Counted from the stretch's first letter, positions 34,906 through 44,347 are shown. The stretch is DNA of 64,000 nucleotides from an uncultured Bacteroidales bacterium (GCA_900316125.1 ONBO01000004.1:25862-89861); one strand, 5' to 3'. The notes: generated by a model not told the origin, from the letters alone. Made by a program: numbers and translations.

Positions 34906-35637
34906 ATGGAGCAGTTTCTACAGATTTGGTGCTCAATACTTGATACGCTTGATCAGTTTGACAAATCAATACTTTTAAGTATAAACGGCGCTCATAATGG
35001 TTTTTTTGACGCCTTTATGTTTTGGATTTCAGACAAGTGGATTTGGGTGCCTCTGTATGTCTCCATTCTCTACATTATAATAAAGAACAAAAGGACTGAG
35101 ACCATTTTCATTGTATTAGGTGTTGTGCTCACGGTGCTGTTCTGTGATCAGTTCTCATCATCGCTGTGCAAGCCGCTGTTTCACCGTTTCCGTCCGGCAC
35201 AAGACCCTCAGATAGGTGCTCTTGTTCACACCGTATGCGGGTTTAAGTGTGACTTGTACGGCTTTATTTCATCACATGCCGCTAATACAGTAGGCGTTGC
35301 TTTGTTCTTCACGCTACTCTTCAGAAACAAGGTGTTCGGCTTCACAATATTCACGTGGGCTTTTCTTAACTGCTACTCCAGAATCTACTTGGGTGTTCAC
35401 TATATGGGAGACATTCTCTGCGGAGCTATCGTAGGCGCACTGTTTGGCTGGTTGTGCTACTGGCTCCACGGCTTGATGCTTTCATGGATGCCTCAGTTCC
35501 GCTATACGCAGCACCGTACAAACAGCCGCTCAAATGTTGATTTCCCTGATGAAGCAATGCTGCCGTTCTATTGGACATACGCAGTATCACTTTTCATTAT
35601 TGCTGTTTTTGCGGGGCAAAACATCTTTTTCTGTTAA
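34906..35637 (+). CDS. PAP2-family membrane phosphatase
   Basis: 243 residues with about five transmembrane helices. The three-part PAP2 active site is visible: KPLFHRFRP (K-x6-RP) near 83-91, SSHAAN near 122-127, and SRIYLGVHYMGD near 155-166. Members dephosphorylate lipid pyrophosphates such as undecaprenyl diphosphate, lipid A or phosphatidylglycerophosphate; which one cannot be told here. Starts one base after batE. Confidence 0.9.
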   Translation: MEQFLQIWCSILDTLDQFDKSILLSINGAHNGFFDAFMFWISDKWIWVPLYVSILYIIIKNKRTETIFIVLGVVLTVLFCDQFSSSLCKPLFHRFRPAQDPQIGALVHTVCGFKCDLYGFISSHAANTVGVALFFTLLFRNKVFGFTIFTWAFLNCYSRIYLGVHYMGDILCGAIVGALFGWLCYWLHGLMLSWMPQFRYTQHRTNSRSNVDFPDEAMLPFYWTYAVSLFIIAVFAGQNIFFC

Positions 35638-35639
35638 AA

Positions 35640-35688
35640 TTACCACTTTTGGGCGCTTTTATTTGCACACCTCAAAAAAAAGTGGTAA
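35640..35688 (+). repeat. 11-bp perfect inverted repeat in front of the small HTH gene
   Basis: TTACCACTTTT (35640-35650) and AAAAGTGGTAA (35678-35688) face each other across 27 bases. No T tract follows, so it is not a typical terminator. It ends 48 bases before the HTH gene, an operator-like position. Confidence 0.6.
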
Positions 35689-35736
35689 ATTAGATGCACG
35701 AAACATTACAATTTAACCACTAAATCAGATAAAGTT

Positions 35737-36000
35737 ATGGTAAAGCAATTAACATTTAATCAGTTACGTAGAATTAAGGACTATTTGCCTGATGGTAGTA
35801 TGAAAGTTATTGCAGAGGAGCTTGGCATAGCTCCTGACACAGTGAGAAACTACTTTGGCGGGCAGAACTTTGATGAGGGTAAATCATGCGGTTTTCATAT
35901 AGAGCAGGGGCCTGACGGCGGTATTGTTACTCTTGATGACACAAGAATACTTGATCTGGCGCTTGAAATCCTCTATTTTGACGGAACGCTGAAGTTTTAA
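35737..36000 (+). CDS. Small helix-turn-helix protein
   Basis: 87 residues. Residues about 20-43 (GSMKVIAEELGIAPDTVRNYF) form a clear helix-turn-helix like that of recombinase or sigma-70 region 4 type repressors. The rest (IVTLDDTRILDLALEILY) is predicted mostly helical. Conserved in Bacteroidales but without a known function. The 11-bp inverted repeat upstream is a plausible binding site; self-regulation is a guess. Convergent with dapL across the 36011-36077 hairpin. Confidence 0.75.
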   Translation: MVKQLTFNQLRRIKDYLPDGSMKVIAEELGIAPDTVRNYFGGQNFDEGKSCGFHIEQGPDGGIVTLDDTRILDLALEILYFDGTLKF

Positions 36001-36010
36001 TTCTAAATCC

Positions 36011-36077
36011 AATTGAGAGTTGAGAGTTGAGAATTGAGAGTTTTAATTTTCAACTTTCAACTCTCAATTTTTTTTGT
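36011..36077 (+). terminator. Terminator-like hairpin built from heptad repeats
   Basis: AATTGAGAGTTGA (36011-36023) pairs with TCAACTCTCAATT (36057-36069) and is followed by a run of T. The left side is a tandem array of 7-base units (AGTTGAG/AATTGAG). It separates two convergent genes. Confidence 0.65.
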
Positions 36078-36079
36078 TT

Positions 36080-37312
36080 TTACCCCATCCACTTCTTGAA
36101 TCTCTTCATCGCTTCTTCCGTGTTCTCACGGCTGTTGAAGCCTGTAAAACGGAAGTATCCGGCTCCAAGTTTTCCAAATCCGTCACCAGGGATGCAAACC
36201 ACCTCAGCATCATAGAGCAGTTCCTGGAAGAAACGCCATGAATCCTTTTTATACGGGGTCTTGACCCAGATGTTTGGTGAGTTTATGCCACCGTACACGT
36301 CAAGTCCAAGTGAAGTTAGCTCCTCACGTATTATGGCGGCGTTAGTCATGTAGTAGTCAATAATCTCTTTGTACTGCTTTTGCCCCTCCTTGGTGTACAT
36401 GGCCTCGGCACCTCTCTGCACCACGTATGATGTGCCGTTGTAGTATGTGGTCATACGCCTGTTCCACAGTCCGTTAACACGTAGCACCTCTCCATTCATT
36501 GTGTAGCCTATGATATCTTTAGGCACCACAGTGTAGGAGCATCTCAGCCCTGTGAAACCTGCAGTCTTGGAGTAGCTGCGTATCTCTATGGCGCACTTTT
36601 TGGCGCCCTTTATTTCATAAATGGAGTGGGGGATGTTATCCTCACGTATATAGGCTGAGTATGCGCCGTCATAAATTATAATAGCCTTGTTTTCAAGCGC
36701 ATAGTCAACCCACACCTTCAGCTGGTCCTTGGTCAGGGCAATGCCTGTAGGGTTGTTAGGGTAGCAGAGGTATATAATGTCAACCTTCTCAGCCGGCAGC
36801 TGCGGCACAAATCCGTTCTCCTCAGTGCATGGAATGTAGACAATGTTGCTCCAGATGTCATCATCGGTGAGATAGCCGGAGCGTCCGCCCATGATGGCGG
36901 CGTTCTCATACACAGGGTATACAGGGTCAGTGATGGCAATGATATTGTCACGTCCGAATATGTGGCCTATGTTACCCACGTCACTCTTGGATCCGTCACT
37001 AATGAAAATCTCATCAGCAGAGAGATTTACGCCGCGAGTCTGGTACTCATATTTCAAAATCTTTTCAATTAGGAAACGGTAGCCGCACTCAGGGCCGTAT
37101 CCGCGGAAAGTCTTAACGTCCGCCAGCTCAGCCACAGCGTTCTGCATGGCACGGATGACAGCATCGGGGAGGGGGCGTGAAACATCACCCTGCCCCAGGC
37201 GGATGACATCAGCCTCAGGATGTATCACCTTGTGAGCGTTAATCTTCTGCTCAATCTCATTAAAGACGTAATACTCTGGAAGTTTAAGATAGTTCTCGTT
37301 TACTAGTGCCAT
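36080..37312 (-). CDS. dapL: LL-diaminopimelate aminotransferase
   Basis: 410 residues from ATG at 37312 (MALVNENYLKL), matching family length; a longer frame upstream lies over the promoter. PLP lysine in RSYSKTAGFTG, with the family motifs VIRLGQGDVSRPLP (about 38-50), FRGYGPECGYRFL and CYPNNPTG. Converts tetrahydrodipicolinate directly to LL-DAP, the short lysine/peptidoglycan route found in Bacteroidota. Monocistronic, with a promoter that leaves only nine bases between the -7 box and the ATG. Confidence 0.95.
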   Translation of the reverse strand: MALVNENYLKLPEYYVFNEIEQKINAHKVIHPEADVIRLGQGDVSRPLPDAVIRAMQNAVAELADVKTFRGYGPECGYRFLIEKILKYEYQTRGVNLSADEIFISDGSKSDVGNIGHIFGRDNIIAITDPVYPVYENAAIMGGRSGYLTDDDIWSNIVYIPCTEENGFVPQLPAEKVDIIYLCYPNNPTGIALTKDQLKVWVDYALENKAIIIYDGAYSAYIREDNIPHSIYEIKGAKKCAIEIRSYSKTAGFTGLRCSYTVVPKDIIGYTMNGEVLRVNGLWNRRMTTYYNGTSYVVQRGAEAMYTKEGQKQYKEIIDYYMTNAAIIREELTSLGLDVYGGINSPNIWVKTPYKKDSWRFFQELLYDAEVVCIPGDGFGKLGAGYFRFTGFNSRENTEEAMKRFKKWMG

Positions 37313-37315
37313 AAC

Positions 37316-37346
37316 TTTGTGCAAAGGTAAAAAATTCGTAACTTTG
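37316..37346 (+). promoter_or_regulatory. Promoter of fabD, interleaved with the dapL promoter
   Basis: TTTG at 37316-37319 and TAACTTTG at 37339-37346, 19 bases apart. Leader to the ATG at 37370 is about 17 bases. It occupies the same 37 bases as the opposing dapL promoter. Confidence 0.85.
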
Positions 37347-37352
37347 TACAAA
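37322..37352 (-). promoter_or_regulatory. Promoter of dapL
   Basis: On the minus strand TTTG (37352-37349) and TACCTTTG (37329-37322), 19 bases apart. Nine bases separate the box from the ATG (37312), so the transcript would be nearly leaderless. Confidence 0.85.
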
Positions 37353-37369
37353 ATTTAAATTTTAACAAT

Positions 37370-38254
37370 ATGAATGCGTACGTATTTCCAGGACAAGGCG
37401 CCCAGTTTGTGGGCATGGGTAAGGACCTTTATGATTCTTCCGCTGTAGCAAAAGAGATGTTTGAAAAGGCTAATGACATCCTCGGTTTCCGCATCACAGA
37501 CCTTATGTTTGCAGGAACAGATGAGGATTTGCGTCAGACAAAGGTAACTCAGCCTGCCGTGTTCCTTCATTCAGTAATTCTTGCCAAGGTTCTTGGTGTA
37601 AACCCCGATATGACCGCCGGCCACTCTCTTGGTGAGTTCTCTGCACTTGTGGCAGCCGGAGCCCTCAGCTTTGAGGATGGTTTGAGACTTGTGAGCAAGC
37701 GTGCCATGGCAATGCAGAAGGCCTGTGAGCTTCAGCCATCAACAATGGCAGCCGTACTTGGTCTTGCAGATGATGTAGTAGAGGATATATGTTCAACAAT
37801 AGAGGGTGTTGTGGTTCCAGCTAACTACAACTGCCCAGGTCAGCTTGTAATTTCAGGTAGCATAGAGGCTATAGATGAGGCTGTTGCCAAGATGGAGGAG
37901 GCTGGTGCAAAACGTGCCATTAAGCTTGCCGTTGGCGGTGCTTTCCACTCTCCGCTCATGGAGCCTGCACGTCAGGAGCTTGCCGCAGCAATAGAGGCTG
38001 CTCCATTCTCTAAGCCAGTATGCCCTATATATCAGAATGTTAGCACTATAGCAGAAACAAATCCTGACACTATAAAGGCAAATCTGGTTAAGCAGCTCAC
38101 ATCGCCGGTTAAATGGACACAGTGTGTACGCTCAATGATAAAAGACGGCGCCACATCATTCACAGAGGTGGGTCCAGGCAGCGTGCTTCAAGGACTTGTA
38201 AAGAAGATAGCGAAAGCAGATTCCGTAGAGGGTCTGGAGATTAAAGGAGCATAA
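37370..38254 (+). CDS. fabD: Malonyl-CoA:ACP transacylase FabD
   Basis: 294 residues. N-terminal FPGQGAQFVGMG, nucleophile serine in GHSLGEFSALVA near 88-99, and a catalytic His in GAFHSPLMEPA near 202. Moves malonyl groups from CoA to acyl carrier protein to start fatty acid elongation. Own promoter at 37316-37346. Followed 13 bases later by rarA, likely in the same transcript. Confidence 0.95.
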   Translation: MNAYVFPGQGAQFVGMGKDLYDSSAVAKEMFEKANDILGFRITDLMFAGTDEDLRQTKVTQPAVFLHSVILAKVLGVNPDMTAGHSLGEFSALVAAGALSFEDGLRLVSKRAMAMQKACELQPSTMAAVLGLADDVVEDICSTIEGVVVPANYNCPGQLVISGSIEAIDEAVAKMEEAGAKRAIKLAVGGAFHSPLMEPARQELAAAIEAAPFSKPVCPIYQNVSTIAETNPDTIKANLVKQLTSPVKWTQCVRSMIKDGATSFTEVGPGSVLQGLVKKIAKADSVEGLEIKGA

Positions 38255-38267
38255 ACTCTCAACTATA

Positions 38268-39494
38268 ATGCAACCCCTGGCGGAGAGACTAAGACCTACA
38301 TCGCTCGATAACTACATCGGGCAGAGACATCTTGTGGGAAAGGGGGCCGTAATCAGAAAAATGATTGAGAGCGGCTCCATTCACTCCTTTATATTATGGG
38401 GCCCTCCCGGGGTGGGCAAGACCACACTCGCCAAGATAGTGGCTGATGCCGCAGGCCGTGGCTTCTACAGCCTCAGTGCCGTGTCATCAAGCGTCAAGGA
38501 TGTGCGTGAGGTCATAGAGCGTGCAGATAAGAGCCGCTTCTTTAACGAGGCCTCACCAGTACTCTTCATTGATGAGATCCACCGTTTTAGCAAGTCACAG
38601 CAAGACAGCCTTTTAGCGGCAGTGGAGAAGGGTATAGTGGTGCTCATAGGCGCCACCACAGAGAACCCCTCATTTGAGGTGATAACCCCTCTGCTTTCAA
38701 GATGTGCCGTCTACACGCTGAAACCGCTTGACAAGCAAGACCTTATGGAACTTGCCAGCTATGCCTTAAAGACAGACTCGGTCCTAAAGGATAAAAAGGT
38801 GGAGTTCAAGGAGTGGGAGGCTCTTCTCCAATACTCCGGCGGCGATGCCCGCAAACTGCTCAACGCACTTGAATTAATAATAGGTGTAGATAGCGCAGAC
38901 CACATTATTATAACTAATGAGATGGTGGCTGAGCGCCTGCAGGAGAATCCCGCCATATATGACAAGCAGGGAGAGATGCACTATGACATCATCTCCGCCT
39001 TCATTAAAAGCGTTCGCGGTTCAGACCCCGATGCGGCGGTCTACTGGCTGGCACGCATGGTGGAGGGCGGTGAAGACCCTAAGTTCATTGCAAGAAGGCT
39101 GCTTATCCTGGCATCGGAGGATGTAGGGCTTGCCAATCCAAACGCCCTCCTGCTGGCAAACGCCTGTTTTGACGCCGTAAGTAAGATAGGCTGGCCTGAG
39201 AGCCGCATAATACTCTCAGAAACAACCATATATCTGGCCACAAGCCCTAAGAGCAACTCTGCATATCTGGCCATTGATGACGCCATAGCGGAGGTTCGCA
39301 AGAGCGGCAATCTGCCTGTGCCTCTGCATCTTAGAAATGCTCCTACACAGCTTATGCGTGACATGCAGTACGCCAAAGGGTATAAGTATCCGCATGACTT
39401 CCCTGGTCACTGGGTGGAGCAGCAATACCTGCCAGACGAGCTTAAGGACGCGCAGTTCTATGTTCCTGCTGAGAACAGTAGGGAGAAACGTTAG
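38268..39494 (+). CDS. rarA: Replication-associated recombination protein RarA (MgsA)
   Basis: 408 residues, clamp-loader-like AAA+. LAERLRPTSLDNYIGQ opens the protein; Walker A GPPGVGKTT near 46, Walker B FIDEIHRF near 98, sensor 1 GATTENPSFE near 126, sensor 2 GGDARKLLNALE near 190, and the C-terminal MgsA tetramer domain follows (DPDAAVYWLARM). Acts at stalled replication forks. Starts 13 bases after fabD. Confidence 0.95.
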   Translation: MQPLAERLRPTSLDNYIGQRHLVGKGAVIRKMIESGSIHSFILWGPPGVGKTTLAKIVADAAGRGFYSLSAVSSSVKDVREVIERADKSRFFNEASPVLFIDEIHRFSKSQQDSLLAAVEKGIVVLIGATTENPSFEVITPLLSRCAVYTLKPLDKQDLMELASYALKTDSVLKDKKVEFKEWEALLQYSGGDARKLLNALELIIGVDSADHIIITNEMVAERLQENPAIYDKQGEMHYDIISAFIKSVRGSDPDAAVYWLARMVEGGEDPKFIARRLLILASEDVGLANPNALLLANACFDAVSKIGWPESRIILSETTIYLATSPKSNSAYLAIDDAIAEVRKSGNLPVPLHLRNAPTQLMRDMQYAKGYKYPHDFPGHWVEQQYLPDELKDAQFYVPAENSREKR

Positions 39495-39524
39495 TAATAA
39501 CTTTCAACTTTCAACTAAATTTGT

Positions 39525-39532
39525 TATCTTTG
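39525..39532 (+). promoter_or_regulatory. -7 box of the small lipoprotein promoter
   Basis: TATCTTTG, exact consensus, 22 bases before the ATG at 39555. TTTC at 39502-39505, 19 bases upstream, may serve as -33 element with one mismatch. Confidence 0.6.
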
Positions 39533-39554
39533 TACCCCATAAATCATTAATAAT

Positions 39555-39683
39555 ATGAAAAAACTAATTGTTGCACTAATCATCGCACTCTCAGTGCTAG
39601 GCCTGTACAGCTGCCAGTCATCATGTAACTGTGGCTACGCTCAAAGCGCCCCGTCAGACGTGCAAGTAGAAACCAATTTGTAA
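39555..39683 (+). CDS. 42-residue Cys-rich lipoprotein
   Basis: Encodes MKKLIVALIIALSVLGLYSC followed by 22 residues starting QSSCNCGYAQ. A basic start, a hydrophobic core and the lipobox LYSC (Cys20) make a complete lipoprotein signal, and the mature peptide is only 23 residues with three cysteines (Cys20, Cys24, Cys26). It has its own promoter-like box and lies between rarA and gapA. No family is recognised. Coding status rests on the intact signal and promoter, not on homology. Confidence 0.65.
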   Translation: MKKLIVALIIALSVLGLYSCQSSCNCGYAQSAPSDVQVETNL

Positions 39684-39730
39684 CATCTTTGAGCAAAGTT
39701 AAATTTGTTTGAAAAAAGTTGTAAAAAATG

Positions 39731-39761
39731 TTGCAAGTGCACTTAAAATAACTTAATTTTG
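39731..39761 (+). promoter_or_regulatory. Promoter of gapA
   Basis: TTG at 39731-39733 and TAATTTTG at 39754-39761, 20 bases apart. Leader of about 53 bases. Confidence 0.65.
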
Positions 39762-39808
39762 CAACTCGTAAGCAGGAATGAATTAGATATTCCAAAAATA
39801 ACTTATAA

Positions 39809-40831
<1,023 letters not shown>

Positions 40832-40840
40832 TATTTCCCT

Positions 40841-40866
40841 AAGACGGTGTGTTAAAGCACCGTCTT
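40841..40866 (+). terminator. Hairpin after gapA
   Basis: AAGACGGTG, 8-base loop, CACCGTCTT: a perfect 9-bp stem. The T run after it is weak (TTAAAATATT), so it may stop or only protect the transcript before the tRNA. Confidence 0.65.
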
Positions 40867-40873
40867 AAAATAT

Positions 40874-40944
40874 TGCCCTATGGTGTAATGGTAGCACATC
40901 AGATTCTGGTTCTGCTTGTCTGGGTTCGAATCCTAGTGGGGCAA
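40874..40944 (+). tRNA. tRNA-Gln (anticodon CTG)
   Basis: 71 bases fold as a cloverleaf: acceptor TGCCCTA with TGGGGCA, D arm around TAATGGTA, anticodon loop TTCTGGT giving CTG, and T arm CTGGG-TTCGAAT-CCTAG. Discriminator A, no encoded CCA. A T-C mismatch closes the anticodon stem top. It is 8 bases from the gapA hairpin and followed by its own terminator. Confidence 0.93.
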
Positions 40945-40950
40945 CAAGAC

Positions 40951-40988
40951 GTTAAAATGCGTTAGCTTTTTTAGCAACGCATTTTTTT
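40951..40988 (+). terminator. Terminator after tRNA-Gln
   Basis: AAAATGCGTT and AACGCATTTT arms with an extra GCT/AGC pair inside, followed by eight T. Confidence 0.88.
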
Positions 40989-41029
40989 TGAGCGTTTTTG
41001 TCGTGGTAAATGTTTTATAAGAAAAAAAT

Positions 41030-44000
41030 ATGAAGATCAATTGCAAAAAGGTCCTGCTCCTTGGTTCCGGAGCGTTAAAGATTGGACAAGCCGGAGAATT
41101 TGACTATTCCGGATCACAAGCCTTAAAGGCGATGAGAGAGGAAGGTATTGAAACAGTTCTCATCAATCCAAACATTGCAACAATTCAGACATCACAAGGC
41201 GTAGCGGACAGAGTCTATTTTCTTCCGGTTACGCCTTATTTCGTTGAAAGAGTCATTGAAAAGGAGCGTCCAGACGGAATCCTTCTTGCCTTTGGCGGTC
41301 AGACAGCGCTGAACTGCGGTACTGCTCTTTACCAGACAGGTGTGCTTAAGAAGTACGGCGTACAGGTGCTTGGAACATCAGTTGAGGCCATTATGATCAC
41401 TGAAGACCGTGACCTGTTTGTGAAGAAGCTGAATGAGATAGCAGTTAAGGTTCCTGTATCACAGGCTGTAGAGAGCATGGATGATGCAGTTGCCGTAGCT
41501 CACAGACTCGGATTCCCTGTAATGGTTCGTTCAGCTTACGCACTTGGCGGTCTTGGTTCTGGTGTATGCGCCAATGACAAAGAGTTTCATGACCTCTGTG
41601 AGAGCGCACTCTCATATTCAAAGCAGATATTGGTGGAGGAGAGCTTGAAGGGTTGGAAGGAGATAGAGTTTGAGGTTATCCGTGACGCTAATGACCACTG
41701 CTTCACAGTGGTTCCAATGGAGAATGTTGACCCACTTGGTATTCACACAGGTGAGAGTATCGTGGTTGCACCTATTATATCTCTCTCACAAGAGCAGATT
41801 CACCTGCTAGAGGAGATAGCAAAGAAGGTTGTACGCCATATAGGTATCGTAGGTGAGTGCAATATTCAGTATGCATTTAACGCTGAGACTAATGACTACC
41901 GTATAATTGAGATTAACGCTCGTCTGAGCCGTTCATCAGCTTTGGCTTCTAAGGCATCTGGTTATCCTCTTGCATTTGTGGCTGCAAAACTTGCTCTTGG
42001 CTACACACTTGACCAGATAGGTGAGATGGGTACTAAGAACTCAGCTTACGTAGCTCCTTCAGTTGATTACATTATTGCCAAGATTCCACGCTGGGATTTG
42101 ACTAAGTTCACTGGTGTAAGCCGTGAGATTGGCTCTTCAATGAAGTCTGTGGGTGAGATTATGGCTATTGGTAAGTCATTTGAGGAGATTATGCAGAAGG
42201 GTCTTCGTATGATAGGCCAGGGCATGCACGGTTTTGTTGGTAATCAGGACATGCACTTTGATGACCTTGACAAGGCTCTGTCACACCCAACTGACCTCCG
42301 TATATTTGCCATCGCTGACGCTCTTGAAAAGGGCTACACAGTAGAGCAGATTGAGAAGCTCACCAAGATTGACCCTTGGTTCCTTGGCAAACTTGAGAAT
42401 ATTGTAAATTACACAAAGGTTCTTAAGCAGTACAGCAAGATTGAGGATGTTCCAGCTGATGTAATGAAAGAGGCTAAACGTCTTGGCTTCTCTGACTTCC
42501 AGATTGCACGTTATGTTGAGAATCCTAAGGGCAACATGGAGGCTGAGATGCTGCGTGTACGCAAGCTCCGTCTGTCACAGAATATCAAGCCTACAGTTCG
42601 TAGAATCAACACTGTGGCTTCTGAAGATCCAGAAAAGACCAACTACCTCTATATGACCTACGGCAGTGATGATAACTACACTCCTAAAAAGTCTGACGCA
42701 GAGAGCGTTGTAGTTCTTGGTTCTGGTGCATACCGCATTGGTTCATCAGTAGAGTTTGACTGGTGTAGCGTTAACGCTGTACAAACAGCCCGCAAACTTG
42801 GCTACCAGTCAGTTATGATTAACTACAACCCAGAGACAGTCTCTACAGACTACGATATGTGTGACCGCCTCTACTTTGACGAGCTCTCATTTGAGCGCGT
42901 ACTTGACGTGCTCTCAATAGAGAATCCAAAGGGTGTTATAGTTTCAGTGGGCGGCCAGATACCTAATAACCTGGCTATGAAACTCTACCGTCAGGGTGCT
43001 CCTATCCTTGGAACATCTGCAGTAAGCATTGACCGTGCAGAAGACCGTCATAAATTCTCTGAGATGCTTGATATGCTCGGAGTTGACCAGCCACGCTGGC
43101 GTGAGCTTACCAGCTTTGAGGATATAGATGACTTTATTGCAGAGGTTGGTTTCCCAGTGCTGATTCGTCCTTCTTACGTACTCTCTGGTGCTGCCATGAA
43201 TGTATGCTACACTAAGGAGCAGGTTCAGCAGTTCCTTACACTTGCCGCCAAGGTTTCAAAAGACCATCCGGTAGTGGTTTCATCATTCCTCCAGAACGCC
43301 AAGGAGATAGAGTTTGACGCTGTGGCTAAGGATGGTGAAATTGTAGAATACGCTATATCTGAGCACGTTGAGTTTGCCGGTGTTCACTCCGGCGATGCCA
43401 CCCTTGTGTTCCCTGCACAGAAAATCTACTTTGAGACAATGCGCCGCATAAAGAAAGTTTCAAAGAAGATAGCCAAGGAACTCAATATCACAGGTCCTTT
43501 CAATATCCAGTATCTTGCTAAGAACAACGATATCAAGGTTATTGAGTGTAACTTGCGTGCTTCTCGTTCATTCCCATTTGTATCAAAGGTTATCAAGCGT
43601 AACTTCATAGAGACCGCCACCCGCATAATGTTAGGTGCTGATTACACCAAACCTGATTCATCAGTATTTGACATAGAGCACATAGGTGTCAAGGCATCTC
43701 AGTTCTCATTCGCTCGTCTGCATAACGCAGACCCAATCCTTGGTGTTGACATGGCTTCAACAGGTGAGGTTGGCTGTATAGGTGATGACTTCAATGAGGC
43801 TCTGCTCAAGTCACTTATCTCTGTAGGCTTCAATATTCCTAAGAAGAGCATAATGGTATCTTCAGGTGAGGCTAAGAGCAAGGTTGAGCTGCTTGAGCCA
43901 TGCAAGACACTGCAGGCTAACGGTTATGACATCTACGCCACAGAGGGCACATGCAAGTTCCTTGAGGAGAACGGCGTAAAGGCAACTGTTGTAGGCTGGC

Positions 44001-44251
44001 CTGATGAGCCTTCAGAACTCCAGATTATGGATATGATGGCAGAGAAGCGCTTTGATTTGGTAATCAACATACCTAAGAACCATACTAAGCGTGAGCTTAC
44101 AAACGGTTATAAGATACGTCGTGGCGCAATAGACCACAACATACCTCTTATGACCAATGCACGCCTTGCAAGCGCCTTTATTCACGCATTCTGCTCAATG
44201 AAGCAGGAGGATATCCAGATAAAAGACTGGGCTAGCTACTTTAAGGCATAG
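41030..44251 (+). CDS. carB: Carbamoyl-phosphate synthase large subunit
   Basis: 1073 residues, the full two-half enzyme: carboxyphosphate domain (about 1-400), oligomerization domain (about 400-550), carbamoyl-phosphate domain (about 550-935) and a C-terminal MGS-like allosteric domain (about 940-1073). ATP-grasp motifs and the repeat of LLGSGALKIGQAGEFDYSG / VLGSGAYRIGSSVEFDWCS at the two halves are clear. Makes carbamoyl phosphate for arginine and pyrimidines, but needs the glutaminase subunit CarA, which is not in the window. Starts 41 bases after the tRNA-Gln terminator. Confidence 0.97.
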   Translation: MKINCKKVLLLGSGALKIGQAGEFDYSGSQALKAMREEGIETVLINPNIATIQTSQGVADRVYFLPVTPYFVERVIEKERPDGILLAFGGQTALNCGTALYQTGVLKKYGVQVLGTSVEAIMITEDRDLFVKKLNEIAVKVPVSQAVESMDDAVAVAHRLGFPVMVRSAYALGGLGSGVCANDKEFHDLCESALSYSKQILVEESLKGWKEIEFEVIRDANDHCFTVVPMENVDPLGIHTGESIVVAPIISLSQEQIHLLEEIAKKVVRHIGIVGECNIQYAFNAETNDYRIIEINARLSRSSALASKASGYPLAFVAAKLALGYTLDQIGEMGTKNSAYVAPSVDYIIAKIPRWDLTKFTGVSREIGSSMKSVGEIMAIGKSFEEIMQKGLRMIGQGMHGFVGNQDMHFDDLDKALSHPTDLRIFAIADALEKGYTVEQIEKLTKIDPWFLGKLENIVNYTKVLKQYSKIEDVPADVMKEAKRLGFSDFQIARYVENPKGNMEAEMLRVRKLRLSQNIKPTVRRINTVASEDPEKTNYLYMTYGSDDNYTPKKSDAESVVVLGSGAYRIGSSVEFDWCSVNAVQTARKLGYQSVMINYNPETVSTDYDMCDRLYFDELSFERVLDVLSIENPKGVIVSVGGQIPNNLAMKLYRQGAPILGTSAVSIDRAEDRHKFSEMLDMLGVDQPRWRELTSFEDIDDFIAEVGFPVLIRPSYVLSGAAMNVCYTKEQVQQFLTLAAKVSKDHPVVVSSFLQNAKEIEFDAVAKDGEIVEYAISEHVEFAGVHSGDATLVFPAQKIYFETMRRIKKVSKKIAKELNITGPFNIQYLAKNNDIKVIECNLRASRSFPFVSKVIKRNFIETATRIMLGADYTKPDSSVFDIEHIGVKASQFSFARLHNADPILGVDMASTGEVGCIGDDFNEALLKSLISVGFNIPKKSIMVSSGEAKSKVELLEPCKTLQANGYDIYATEGTCKFLEENGVKATVVGWPDEPSELQIMDMMAEKRFDLVINIPKNHTKRELTNGYKIRRGAIDHNIPLMTNARLASAFIHAFCSMKQEDIQIKDWASYFKA

Positions 44252-44253
44252 CA

Positions 44254-44266
44254 CGTCATGCTGAGC
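44254..44266 (+). repeat. Dispersed repeat core after carB
   Basis: CGTCATGCTGAGC, the same 13 bases as in the leader at about 10365-10377. The sequence is short, and its meaning is unclear. Confidence 0.4.
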
Positions 44267-44269
44267 ATT

Positions 44270-44337
44270 ATATTGTGTACAAAATTGCAATTTTAAGAGT
44301 TTTTAAGATTGTAAATTTTGTACACAATATTTTTTTT
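44270..44337 (+). terminator. 17-bp perfect hairpin terminating carB and overlapping the next promoter
   Basis: ATATTGTGTACAAAATT (44270-44286) and its perfect complement at 44314-44330, with a 27-base AT-rich loop and seven T after it. The right arm also holds the TTTG -33 element of the next promoter. Confidence 0.8.
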
Positions 44338-44347
44338 ATTATCTTTG
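44317..44347 (+). promoter_or_regulatory. Promoter of the first carbohydrate-binding-type gene
   Basis: TTTG at 44317-44320, inside the terminator stem, and TATCTTTG at 44340-44347, 19 bases apart. Leader of about 100 bases to the ATG at 44453. Confidence 0.75.
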
